Of a stretch of DNA of 64,000 bases, positions 1 to 9,534 are shown piece by piece. Position 1 is the stretch's first letter. The number at the start of each line of letters is the position of its first letter. Both the position numbers and the translations under genes were made by a program. Origin of the DNA: Argyresthia goedartella (lineage: Eukaryota; Arthropoda; Insecta; Lepidoptera; Argyresthiidae); assembly GCA_949825045.1 (NCBI GenBank), contig OX463810.1:37706201-37770200 (forward strand), in the 5' to 3' direction. The notes under the pieces were generated by a model. It did no database searches. It was not told the DNA's origin and saw only the letters and a program-made list of their open reading frames with translations.

Positions 1-3000
1 GCAATATAAACTATGATAGTTACCATAATAATAACTGTAAGATAGTTGCGAACATCGAACCTACCAGAGCGTCCTCTTGATAAACCTTCGTCGTTTCGTG
101 ATTGTGATGTTTTTTAAGATCTAAATTATGATAATAAAGAAACCGTAATCAAATGACTCTAGATTAGCGGGCCATCTATCTTTTTTGAGTTAATTGGAAT
201 CATTGATGGTCGAGTGATGGCATAATGTTGCTAATTTTATTGGACCTACAGTTGAGTTACACCAAACGCTTGCATAAATAAAATGGATCAGTTTCCGATT
301 CGGTGAACTCAAAGAATATTTATATTTGAGGCTAGAAAGACTTATGGTTAGTTAATTAATAGTAGATCAATAAAAGCGTCATTTATAGGTACGTAAGTAT
401 TTAAACATGCAGGACTGACTTACAACTTACAAAGAAATATAAAATGGGAACTTGAACCGATACACTGCTATAGCTAGATAAAACTGTTTATCAATTTAGA
501 GAATCACGATGAAAAAGCCTACTCGATTGATATTTCAACCAGGTCAATAGTACGAATTGTTTTATGTAAAAGTGGCTACTTTTAATGCCGTTAATTATCT
601 ATGAAATAACAAAGAGCAAATCAACTGTGAAATATAACCGTCATCGCATTGAAGTTTAAGAGAACATATTCTAATGTTCAATTGATTTCATAAGAAGGAT
701 TATTAATAATATAGTACCTAATCTCGAGGAAATAACCACAAGGTGATTAAAAATAATTTAAGAACTATATTACAATAACGTTATTCCAGTGAATAAAATA
801 ACGATACCAAACAGCAGCTCCGCGACTCCCAAAAAAGGAAAAGCAAAGCGGCAAAAACCAGAAAAGTTATTGGAGGCCTTAAACCAAAATAACTGAATTT
901 TAAAAAGGTAGGACATATTTTTGGACATAAATTGCTGTACTATTTTATACACTACTATTGCAGGATTAATCGGTCCGCATGGATCTCGTTTATTTATTAG
1001 CAAAATTACAATTGCCACAAAGTTGCCCTAGATTTCACGCTCATCAAGTAAAAGTATTCTTTCTCTATCACTTTTACTATTACTAACCTCTAAGCAAAAG
1101 GTCTGTAAGCCGACAGGCGCGCTAGGCGGCGTGGCGAGGTCGTGACTACTCGTGACTTGAGGTTTCGATTTGCAAAAAACGAATCAGCTCATCTGGCCCG
1201 AGTGTTCGGCGAGTGATTGGAATAAGCGGTCACAAATACAATGGGTGTTGATGTTATTCCTGGATGCTGCAGGATAATAGACACGGTGACTTATAGAGTG
1301 CTTCGAATGAGTAAAGTGATGTCTGAGAAAGGAATCATTAACGGTTCATATTGATGGGATGAAGTGGCTACCAAAACATTTTGCTGATATTTTTTTGTCG
1401 TAAGAACTCGTGAGTTTGTTTTCACAAACTGTTTAATAAATAAGTAACAAAAAAGTGGACCTATTCCTATACGACTTATGTCAACCACCGTTATCAAAAC
1501 CTCGTAGACAAGCATCGTTTATTGGCTAATGATCGGCAATTTTGTTTGATTACATGATAACAATTATGAATTTAAAAAAAAATGTTCAAGTGCTGGTCAG
1601 ACTCGCGCACGAAGGGTTCCGTACCACCGTGCAACGGTAGGGATGGCGTGGAGTGAATAGTTTGGATTTTAGACAGCAAAATTTTCTTCACAAAGTTATT
1701 GGTGCGGCTACTTGCATACTCCATTTACCTACGTAATACCCTTTTCAACGATACCCCAACATGACTTATTGGTGTTTTTTTTTCGTTTTGTATTCAACCC
1801 GCTCCACTTTTTTGTAGGCACTAGTTTTTCATATGATACATGAATTTTGCGGTTATCAGGATAAATATTTTTGAAGATAAGATGTATGTCAAAACCGTTA
1901 GTTTGTAAACAATCGACAAATTGTAAACCAGACCGAGAGGGTTCATAATTTACGTTTCTTTTGTTCTTACATGTCTACCTAGCACGAAAACTATTCGGGG
2001 GCTTCGCTGCGCTCGCCCCCTCTAGTCTTCACCTAAGCTACTGCAGTGTTTGCCCTGGTATTTTCTTTGCAATTCAAGTTTAAACCACTTCACAATTTAA
2101 CGGTTTTATTATAAACTAACGCGTCATATCGTAAGCAGTACGGTACAGTTCATAATTTATCGATAGTTTGTGAACTAACGAGAAAAATACATTAGATTTA
2201 TTTTTATTATTATATGTACTCATACCGCCTTATTTATAAACGTCTAATAAACCTACTTTAACTAAAATGCCGTTATAATTAGTTTGTCTTTTTCTGTCAC
2301 TTTGAAATTTTTGTTTGTGAGAAAAGGACAAAGCACATTTTAGTTATCATAGGTTTGATATATATTATGGAGGATATAGTTTATGAGAAAAGTGCCTGTG
2401 CCAGACGGACGGACGGACGGACACGCGAGAGATCCGGTCACAGGAATACATGCGAGTACCGAATTTTAACTCAATAGGTTCAAAATTCGTTGAATTACTT
2501 TGACTCACCTGGGTAGGACAGTCACGCGAGTGATCCTATATTGGTTCCGTTTTTTTCTTTTTAAGGAACAGAACCCTAAAAACACCAGTGCAGATTTATG
2601 ACACAAAAAAAAACAATAATTTATTAAAACCGGTTTCTTTTAACAAGAAACGTATGTACCTGTATGATGAATGGTTTTGCGGCGATTTCCATTAGCCTAA
2701 AGGTGTTAATCACCATTTTCTATATTAAATCGACCCACCCACCCAGATAAAAACATTCAATCAGAATCAATAATTCGAGATCATTCCAAATAAAGTAACT
2801 TCGCTCAGGTAAGGACATCCTCAGTACAGTGACAGTGGATTTTTCATAGGTTTTTCACGTTTTTACCATGGCATAAATTCGCGATGCATTTTTCAGGGCC
2901 TGCTTGCGACAAATTAGTCAAAGGCTTGCGAGATGGATCAAGTTGCAGTTTGTTGTAATGTAATCTAAAAGGGGAATAAAATAGAGGGATCGTGACACAC

Positions 3001-3259
3001 AAAATCACAATGTCGGATCAGTTTCCCATGAACGAACATCGAAAGTCAAAGACAGCATTTATTTATAACTGTAGATGTATGTACATGTATGTAGGTATAC
3101 TTGGTTATCGTCATTTTTTGCCTCTTCTCTATATTGGACCCCGTAGTGGAGCAGGGCCAAGAAACTCCCACAAATATATTTTAAGATCTCTTTTTAATAG
3201 GTATTAACTATTATAAAGGAATACATAATTACAACATTATTAATAGCGATCTTGGGGCC
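1..3259. other. AT-rich DNA upstream of the acyl-CoA oxidase 3' exons
   Basis: I see no coding exon here. Given the plus-strand acyl-CoA oxidase exons further on, it is probably intron of that gene. It holds scattered pieces of a high-copy lepidopteran repeat: a 'gggttccgta' end near 1611, and a short run of GGAC units near 2404-2420. A segment near 2030-2055 is shared with 11800-11825. Confidence 0.4.
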
Positions 3260-3368
3260 TTACCACAAAAAAATAAACAACTGTTCAACACTTGTTTAAA
3301 AACAAAAATGTATGGGATTTTACGTTTGTTTTTTCAGGTTAAACGCTGTTTAATATTTTTTGTGGTAA
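3260..3368. repeat. Short MITE with terminal inverted repeats
   Basis: About 109 bp bounded by imperfect inverted repeats. The left end reads ttaccacaaaaaaataaaca; the right end is close to its reverse complement and finishes ttttttgtggtaa. A diverged second copy lies at about 13260-13364. No coding capacity; likely a non-autonomous DNA transposon. Confidence 0.6.
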
Positions 3369-3590
3369 CACAGTTGTCATTTAGTAATCTTGAATATTGT
3401 AATATGGATTATTAAAACCTATACGAAAGGGTTATGTATGATAAATTACCCTTAATGAAAGGGTTATGATAGCTCACAACAAAAGGGTTATGATTATGAT
3501 ATGAGCTATCATAACCTTTATACAATATGACCATGAAGATGTTTGTTTCAGTATACTTCAATCAGCGAAAGGGATGCGCATGAGTTGCAG

Positions 3591-3637
3591 TCGCAGTCGC
3601 CGTGGGGTTAGTGGATGCCTTCGACTTTAGGGATGAG
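3591..3637 (+). CDS. ACOX1: Acyl-CoA oxidase, penultimate exon (start uncertain)
   Basis: The frame reads AVAVGLVDAFDFRDE and ends on a codon boundary at 3637, directly before a GTACAG donor. The next exon at 6507 continues in the same phase with ILHSTLGSYDG. LVDAFDF followed by a short acidic stretch and LG-YDG-VYE is the C-terminal signature of peroxisomal acyl-CoA oxidases, which carry out the first, H2O2-producing step of fatty-acyl-CoA beta-oxidation. The start is unclear. The best-looking acceptor (ttgtttcag, ending 3551) would put an in-frame TGA at 3581-3583 before the conserved residues. I therefore begin the exon after the AG at 3590; the AG at 3596 is also possible. A one-base indel in a longer exon, or an assembly error, would explain it as well. 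Earlier exons were not found and probably lie left of the window. Confidence 0.65.
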
Positions 3638-4107
3638 GTACAGATATTGAATATTGATTATTTCATTGCACAAAACAAAAGATAAACGGACATACAAACA
3701 CATAATAATGGAAAACAGATGTACAAAGGCGAGCTTATCTCTAACAAGAGCTTTCGTCCAGCAAACCTAGTATGGACAGGATATATTTAACATCCGGTAT
3801 ACCTATGTTCGCAGCGTTACATAATAAGGAGTATTATTTAACGCTGCGATCTCCTTAGCTTCGGCGATAGGCAATCCCCCTGTCACGCAAATTAAAGTTT
3901 TGAATAACTGGCTAAGCCACATATTGAAATATATAAAAACAAAATAAATAAATAATTCAAAGTTTACAATAGCCTCGATAGAGAGAAAAAACTGCCTATA
4001 TTTAAAAAAAAATACTGAATTGGTATTTTAATAACATCCAGCAACGTGTAGATACATATTCTTACATGTCAACCTCACACGAAGGCTAAAGGGGCTTTGC
4101 TTTGCTC

Positions 4108-4175
4108 CGTACCCTGACCAACCACTTCGAGCTTATATTTCCGTACCCTGACCAACCACTTCGAGCTTATATTTC
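4108..4175. repeat. 34-bp tandem duplication
   Basis: Two identical, adjacent 34-bp units (4108-4141 and 4142-4175) beginning cgtaccctgaccaaccactt. It lies in the last acyl-CoA oxidase intron. Perfect identity suggests a recent slippage or end-joining event. Confidence 0.85.
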
Positions 4176-4719
4176 GTGAGCAATTCAGTAGATTTGATAT
4201 TCCCTACAATAAATAAACTTCCCCGTATTTACGTATTTCGTAATATATTTTTCACTTCTCATGCTCGAAAAAGTACTACTTTATGCAGGATCTAGGCGAC
4301 ATAAAGTTGAATTTTATGCTCTTGTGCATAAAAGTAGCTTTTTAAATGTGTCTACACTAAGGCAGTGACCATTTAGCCCATACAGCCAAAAACAATTAAT
4401 TGTACATGGATAAAACTTGCTAATTTATAATATTTCCATCCCTATTTGCATTTTTGATTTATAATAAGATAATACGAAAAAGAAACTAAATATCAAAACG
4501 TGTTTACCACAAAAAAAAAACATTATTCCAAAATAATTTAAGAATAGGCTGTATATTTTTTTTCTTTGCCCGAAAATTATGCAGGTAAATTAAAAAAAGT
4601 AAAGTAGCGGGAAAGAAGCCGTGAACTTTTCGTATTGAATTTTAATTAAAGAAATGTTAATACGTTATGTTACTGTTTTATTTTCTCGCAATCGAAGTGA
4701 AAAGCAGAGTTTATAACTC

Positions 4720-4815
4720 GTCCACAAAAGCATTTTTATCCTCGACATTACTATCAGCCCTCGCCTTCGGCTCGGGCTGCTAAAAGTCTCGGATAAAAAT
4801 GGTTCGTTTTGTGCA
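4720..4815. repeat. Fold-back repeat with CTCGCCTTCGGCTCG apex
   Basis: The arms catttttatcctcgac (4731-4746) and gtctcggataaaaatg (4786-4801) are near reverse complements and flank a small apex hairpin, cctcgccttcggctcgg. Similar apex hairpins occur in other fold-backs at 5351-5434, 44526-44662 and 63176-63310. Confidence 0.6.
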
Positions 4816-5350
4816 CTTGTTGTAAAATCTACTATTTCAACACACCTGCTCGTAAAGTAGGTCTTATTACAGAGTATTTACACTGATAATGCAGAATATT
4901 ACCCATGCCGTGCCTTTTACATTACATTATCGCACTAGTGCCTTTTCATTAAATATCTTTTTAAATATTAGCAAGAAGTATTAATGTTTCGAAAACAGCT
5001 AAGTAGTTATTTGCGTTAATATAAAATTCAATTCAAAATGTGATATATAATTAAAAAATTTCATGAAACTCCTTGTTAGCTTGTTGGTATTTATATTTTG
5101 ACGGTGTATTTTTACCTATAAATACCCAATTTCAAAATTTATAAATATGTGGCTGATTAGCTACTTTGCCGGTGCCCTTATCTCAGACTTGCGCGCGCAT
5201 GCAGCGCTGAGCGCGCGAAAAAATAAAATTACGGCCGCCATCTTTTAAATGGGTTTCTGTTTGTTAAGTTTATTCACAGTATTGCATTTCGTTAGTTATA
5301 TTTACTTTTCCTCGCAAGTGTGTTGAAAAACGTCGTATGAAACACGTGAG

Positions 5351-5434
5351 CATTGGTCATTACAATTCTCGTCTCCATTAAGCCTTCGCCTTCAGCTCAG
5401 GCTTAAAAACCGACTCGAGTGTAATGACCAACAT
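5351..5434. repeat. Fold-back repeat in the acyl-CoA oxidase intron
   Basis: The arms beginning ttggtcattaca and ending tgtaatgaccaa pair across an apex containing 'ccttcgccttcagctcagg'. It is related in design to the other CTCGCC-TTC-GGCTCG fold-backs in this window. Confidence 0.6.
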
Positions 5435-5822
5435 ACCACACTTGTATCATAATGTACTATTGAGCATTATTCATTCCGAGATTGTATGTTTTAACCATTA
5501 TACATTTTGACAATGTTATATTTTGAACATTATATATTCCAAGTTTATGGATTTAGAACTTATATCAAATACTTCATAAAAGGCATGTAACATTTTGGCA
5601 TAGTTACTAACTGTCGAGAAATCATGATTTCTGCAGCCAGTGGTGAAACTGGTGTCGATCGATAGAGTATTATTTTACCAAGAAATGTGTGTAATTATAA
5701 ATTTCTAAAACGTTATATTTTACGAAAATCTGACTGGCAACAAAAACAACTTTTTTGCACTTTGAAATCCGATTTCTCGCAAAGGATATCGTTTTAGAAA
5801 TTCATAACTACCATGAGTTTTT

Positions 5823-6223
5823 AGTAGTTTATGTGACTGATACATAATGGAGGGCATTAAAACTCGAGAGAATAATATCAGTCGAGAGTTTTAATGCCTA
5901 ATTATGTACAGTTACATACACTAGTTTATCTACACACATATCATAAGCTCTCTTTGATGTGTACAGGGACCGCATGTTTGGCCGGCATTGTGGCATTGAG
6001 CTGTTTAGCTTGTTCTGTAGTACAAACTTCACAGATAAACTAGGGGCGGCACGCAGGAGGGCGTCGGCGTTCGAAATTTGAATGTCATAATATGTAGAAA
6101 ATTTACACATTATGGTCATAATGTTCAATATTCAGATAATAAATGAGTTTTTACAAAGTAGTTTAACATTATGCTGATCGTAACATGCGGTTTTGGACGC
6201 AGTATGATACGTGTGTAGATAAA
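5823..6223 (+). repeat. Compound fold-back plus TIR element, copy 1
   Basis: Two parts lie side by side. The left part (about 5823-5923) is an inverted repeat around 'gggcattaaaactcgag' that begins agtagtttatgtgactg. The right part (5925-6223) is bounded by tttatctacacacatatcat and its near reverse complement, and contains a short GC-rich block (ggggcggcacgcagg). Two further copies lie at 44237-44662 (reverse orientation) and 63176-63636. No coding capacity. It sits inside the last acyl-CoA oxidase intron. Confidence 0.75.
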
Positions 6224-6506
6224 ATAATTTACTTTATCGATGGACATCGGTTTCATGCCAGAAAAATGTTAGATCCCTTTTTGATATATTATTTATTTTG
6301 ATTTTATATATGTATATTGAACTTACTTATACATTCCAAAGTTATACATTCTGGGTTTATATATTTCAATATGTACCCTGGCTAAACGTGGGCGGCTATG
6401 TGTCTCCGCCAAACCGTATAGGAAAATGATTTCGGCGAGGAGATGATCTGGCAACTTGTTGTTCATGGTTGATCGTATTATTTGACCTCATATTTTTTTC
6501 CCCCAG

Positions 6507-6650
6507 ATCCTGCACTCGACGCTGGGCTCGTACGACGGGCGCGTGTACGAGAGGCTGATGGCGGAGGCGCTCAAGAGTCCGCTGAACAAGGAGCCCGTCA
6601 ACCAGAGCTTCCACAAATACCTCAAGCCCTTCATGCAGGGGAAACTGTAG
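6507..6650 (+). CDS. ACOX1: Acyl-CoA oxidase, terminal exon
   Basis: The exon follows a pyrimidine-rich acceptor (ttttttccccccag, AG at 6505-6506) and encodes 47 residues plus TAG. It begins ILHSTLGSYDG and continues RVYERLMAEALKSPLNK, then ends HKYLKPFMQGKL. LG-YDG-VYE, the A-KSPLNK motif and HK-LKP match the extreme C-terminus of peroxisomal acyl-CoA oxidase 1-type enzymes. The last three residues are GKL, where the family usually has SKL, the type-1 peroxisomal targeting signal. The basic and leucine positions are kept but the first residue is atypical. Exon phase joins correctly to the exon ending at 3637. Intron length is 2.9 kb. The assignment to the ACOX1 paralogue rather than another family member is tentative. 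Confidence 0.9.
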   Translation: MLHSTLGSYDGRVYERLMAEALKSPLNKEPVNQSFHKYLKPFMQGKL

Positions 6651-6695
6651 GACCTGTGGCAATATTTCATTAGGAGCCTAGGAAATATTTATTGA

Positions 6696-6701
6696 AATAA
6701 A
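6696..6701 (+). terminator. Polyadenylation signal of the acyl-CoA oxidase gene
   Basis: AATAAA lies 46 bases after the stop codon. It is followed by a GT/T-rich stretch (cttgtgtttattttatgctt), the expected layout of a cleavage site and downstream element. Confidence 0.75.
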
Positions 6702-6988
6702 CACTATACACAATACTTGTGTTTATTTTATGCTTGTGTTTAATTTGTGTACTGAAGAACTACAGATAAGATACACTTCACTTTTGAATGCAGTGTTTCT
6801 ATTCTACCACATATGAATGAATAGGTATTATGGATAATATTCTTCAGAATAATGTTCCTGATCTATCAGGCCTTTAACCTACTGCCCATAGCCTAATGAC
6901 ATAGAGTTATTTAGTCTTATTTTTACGGATTGATCATACATATGAGGCAAGATCTTGTAAATGAAATACAGACATAAACTTACAGTCT

Positions 6989-6999
6989 TTTATTTTATT
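6989..6999 (-). terminator. Polyadenylation signals of the silk-like gene
   Basis: Two overlapping minus-strand AATAAA hexamers (6989-6994 and 6994-6999) lie about 200 bases past the stop at 7195. With the plus-strand signal at 6696, this gives two convergent genes whose transcripts end about 270-300 bases apart. Confidence 0.5.
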
Positions 7000-7194
7000 T
7001 GCTAAACCATTTTCAATTAATTTACATTAACGAGATACATAAATGCATGAATATTATCACAATAAATAAATAAATTAATGATTAACTTAGAACACAAAAT
7101 CACATGTAATCAGAGGCAATTACACCAAGACAAGTTTTCTGTATCAAGAAGTGTCGTCTTGATGTTGTTGCTATATGATACTAGGCGCTCGAGT

Positions 7195-9170
7195 TTACGA
7201 GCTGATGGCGTTGGCGTGGGCCGAGCCGAATCCTGAGGCGTTGGCAGCGGAGTTGGCAGATCTGTAGGCAGCGTAGTCACCGTGGGTTTTGGCAGACGAC
7301 GCAGCGGACCCAAACCCGTTCACCTGAGCGTCAGCAGCACTCCTGTAAGCCTCGAACCCAGAACCGTGGGTGTTGGCCGACGACCTCGCCAAACCGGAAC
7401 CTGAAGTGTTGGCGTTGGCCTCAGCAGACCCGAAGCCGTTGGAGTTGGCTGCTGACTTGGCAAAACCAGAGTTGAAACCATTAACGTTGGCGTCGGCGTT
7501 GGCAGAACCGAGTCCGTTGGTGTTGGCGTCGGCGCGGGCGGAACCGAAGTTAGTGTTGTCGTTATACCTGGCCGATAAGTATCCTGATCCTTGGGTGTTC
7601 GCGTTGGCATGGGCAGAACCGTGGCCGTGGGTGTTAGCATCAGACTTAGCGAAGCCATAGTTGGCACCGTTAACGTCGGCGTTGGCGTCAGCAGTTCCGT
7701 AACCGTTTGTGTTGGCAGAGGACTTGGCGTAGCCAGCGTTGGCACCATTCACGTTGGCGTTAGCGTCAGCAGATCCGTATCCATGGGTGTTGGCAGCTGA
7801 TTTAGCGAATCCGGCGTTGACGCCGTTAACGTTAGCGTTGGCATCAGCCGATCCGTAACCATTGGTGTGGGCAGTTGACTTAGCCAATCCGTAACCAGCT
7901 CCGTGTGTGTTCGCGTTAGCATCAGCGGATCCGTAGCCTCCGTTGGTGTTAGCAGTAGACTTGGCAAATCCGGACTCCAAACCCTGAACATTTGAGTTGG
8001 CGTCAGCCGAACCGTAGCCATTGGTGTTAGCGTTCGACTGAGCAGAGCCGTAACCAGATTGAGTGTTGGCATCAGCTTGAGCAGATCCACCTTGGGTGTT
8101 GGCAGTAGATTTGGCGAGGCCGTGACCTAAACCATGAGTATTAGCGTTAGCTTGAGCTAGTCCGTATCCGTTGTTGGCGTTCGATTTAGCGTATCCAGAT
8201 CCGAGAGTGTTGGCTTTGGCTTGTGCAGATCCGTAGCTCGTACCGTGTGTGTTGTTAGTTGACTTGGCGAAACCAGAGTTGTCACCGTTGATGTTGGCGT
8301 TGGCATTGGCAGATCCGTATCCGTTGGAGTTAGCGTTGGCTTGAGCATGTCCGTAGTCAGCTCCCTGGGTGTCAGCGGTGGACTTGACTGCGCCGTGGCT
8401 GAGGCCTTGTGTGTTGGCGTTGGCCAGAGCCGATCCATAACCGTGTGTGTTAGCCTGAGCAACAGCGCCGCTCTTCGGGGTATCGTACAGAGTTCCGAAG
8501 CGCCAGCTGATCTTCTTCGGGGCAACGGCCTTGGCTGCAAAGATGCCGCTGCCGACGTTAGCGTTTGAGGTAGCTGATCCGAATTCATATCCTTGAGTCT
8601 TAGCCGAAGAGACGGCAGATCCTGCAGCGCCATTGTTAGCGGAAGACGAAGCTGAACCGAACCCTCCGAGACCTTGAGTTCTGGCAGCGGAGATGGCGCT
8701 GTCGTAGCCTTGAGTGTTGGCGTTAGCTTGAGCGGATCCGAAACCAGCGCCGTAGGTCTTAGTGGACGAAATAGCGGAGCCAGTGTTCAGAACAGCTGAA
8801 GATTCAGCAGCGTTTACTCCAGCAGGGATATCGTAGATGACATCGGGGGCAGCCTGCTCGTATGTGACGAAGGTTCCGATGTGCTCGCCGGGAGCCGGGA
8901 TTGCGTAGTAAGTGGCGCCATTCTGTGCCTCAGCCGCTGCCTTGGCTGATCCGTAGGTGGGTTGGGGTGCGTCGTAGACATCGGCTTGAGCGACTGCTTC
9001 GTTGGGGTAGATGTTGCCAAATCCATCGTTGCGGGCGAAATGGCCGCCGACTGAGCCGCTGCCGGAGGCCTGGCCGTAGCCGCCGGATACAGAGGCGGAG
9101 CCCGAGGCCTGGTTGCCGTTGCTGTAGCCACGTCCGATGGAGAAACCGCGGCCATCACGGTATACGTATC
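7195..9170 (-). CDS. Secreted repetitive silk-like protein, exon 2
   Basis: This exon carries 657 of the 681 residues plus most of a split Gly codon. The acceptor is ttccttcgcag on the minus strand and the stop is TAA at 7195-7197. The N-terminal part (roughly residues 24-170 of the full protein) is Gly/Ser-rich and contains YDAPQP and later IYDIPAG; a third variant, LYDTPKSG, sits near residue 255. From there to the end the protein is built of two alternating short modules, one like GFAKSTANTNG (about 11 recognisable copies) and one like YGSADANANVNG. In both, Ala or Asn alternates with small polar residues and modules close with Gly. There is little Cys, no long hydrophobic segment after the signal peptide, and no enzyme motif. 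This composition fits an extracellular fibre, cuticle, glue or eggshell protein. I cannot match it to a named silk. Function is inferred from composition only. Confidence 0.85.
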
Positions 9171-9364
9171 CTGCGAAGGAAAAATATATAATTTGTTTAA
9201 TCATTGATTAGTTATCACTAAGTATAACACAATAAGAATAAGGTATCTTGGTTTAGACAAACTTTTGGCAAATGACAACATATTTTATTAGAATAAAACT
9301 GACGAAGGGATAAAAATATAATACGAAAATTTTAAATATTGAATGAAGATAATTCATCCCTTAC

Positions 9365-9434
9365 CGTTTATAATAGCCGGGCTGGCATTGCACATAGCGA
9401 ACAGCGCTACAGCTACGATGAATTTGGCAGCCAT
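9365..9434 (-). CDS. Silk-like protein, exon 1 (signal peptide)
   Basis: This short exon is not obvious as an open frame but fits exactly. It reads MAAKFIVAVALFAMCNASPA, then IIN and one base of a Gly codon, before a GGTAAGG donor (GT at 9363-9364). The 194-bp intron ends at the exon 2 acceptor, and the split codon G/GA restores the frame into GYVYRDGRGF. Residues 1-18 are a classic signal peptide: a short basic start, a hydrophobic core and small residues at the cleavage region. The methionine at the start of the longer exon 2 frame (9204) lies inside the intron and is not a real start. The full protein is 681 residues. Confidence 0.88.
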
Positions 9435-9485
9435 TTTATTGTTGGTATATTTTTCTTATTACTTCATACGAGAGCAAGCTGCTCA

Positions 9486-9522
9486 ACTGATTGCAGTGAG
9501 AGCATTTCTCCAAGCTTTTATA
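9486..9522 (-). promoter_or_regulatory. Core promoter of the silk-like gene
   Basis: On the minus strand, TATAAAAG (9522-9515) precedes an arthropod-type initiator TCAGT (9490-9486), with the A at 9488. The spacing from the first T of the TATA box is 34 bases, slightly longer than usual. The predicted 5' leader is about 54 bases to the ATG at 9434. A strong TATA box suits a highly expressed, tissue-restricted structural gene. Confidence 0.7.
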
Positions 9523-9534
9523 TGCGCGGGCGTA

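Noticed and set aside
7320..8633. Several long frames on both strands over the silk-like gene, Pro/Thr-rich or Val/Gly-rich
   Set aside because: They are shadows of a codon-repetitive gene. Only the minus frame ending at 7195 has a signal-peptide exon with matching splice phase and a promoter.
9182..9204. Start of the silk-like protein at the internal Met-Ile-Lys
   Set aside because: These codons lie in the intron. The acceptor at 9171-9172 and the signal-peptide exon at 9365-9434 give a better start.
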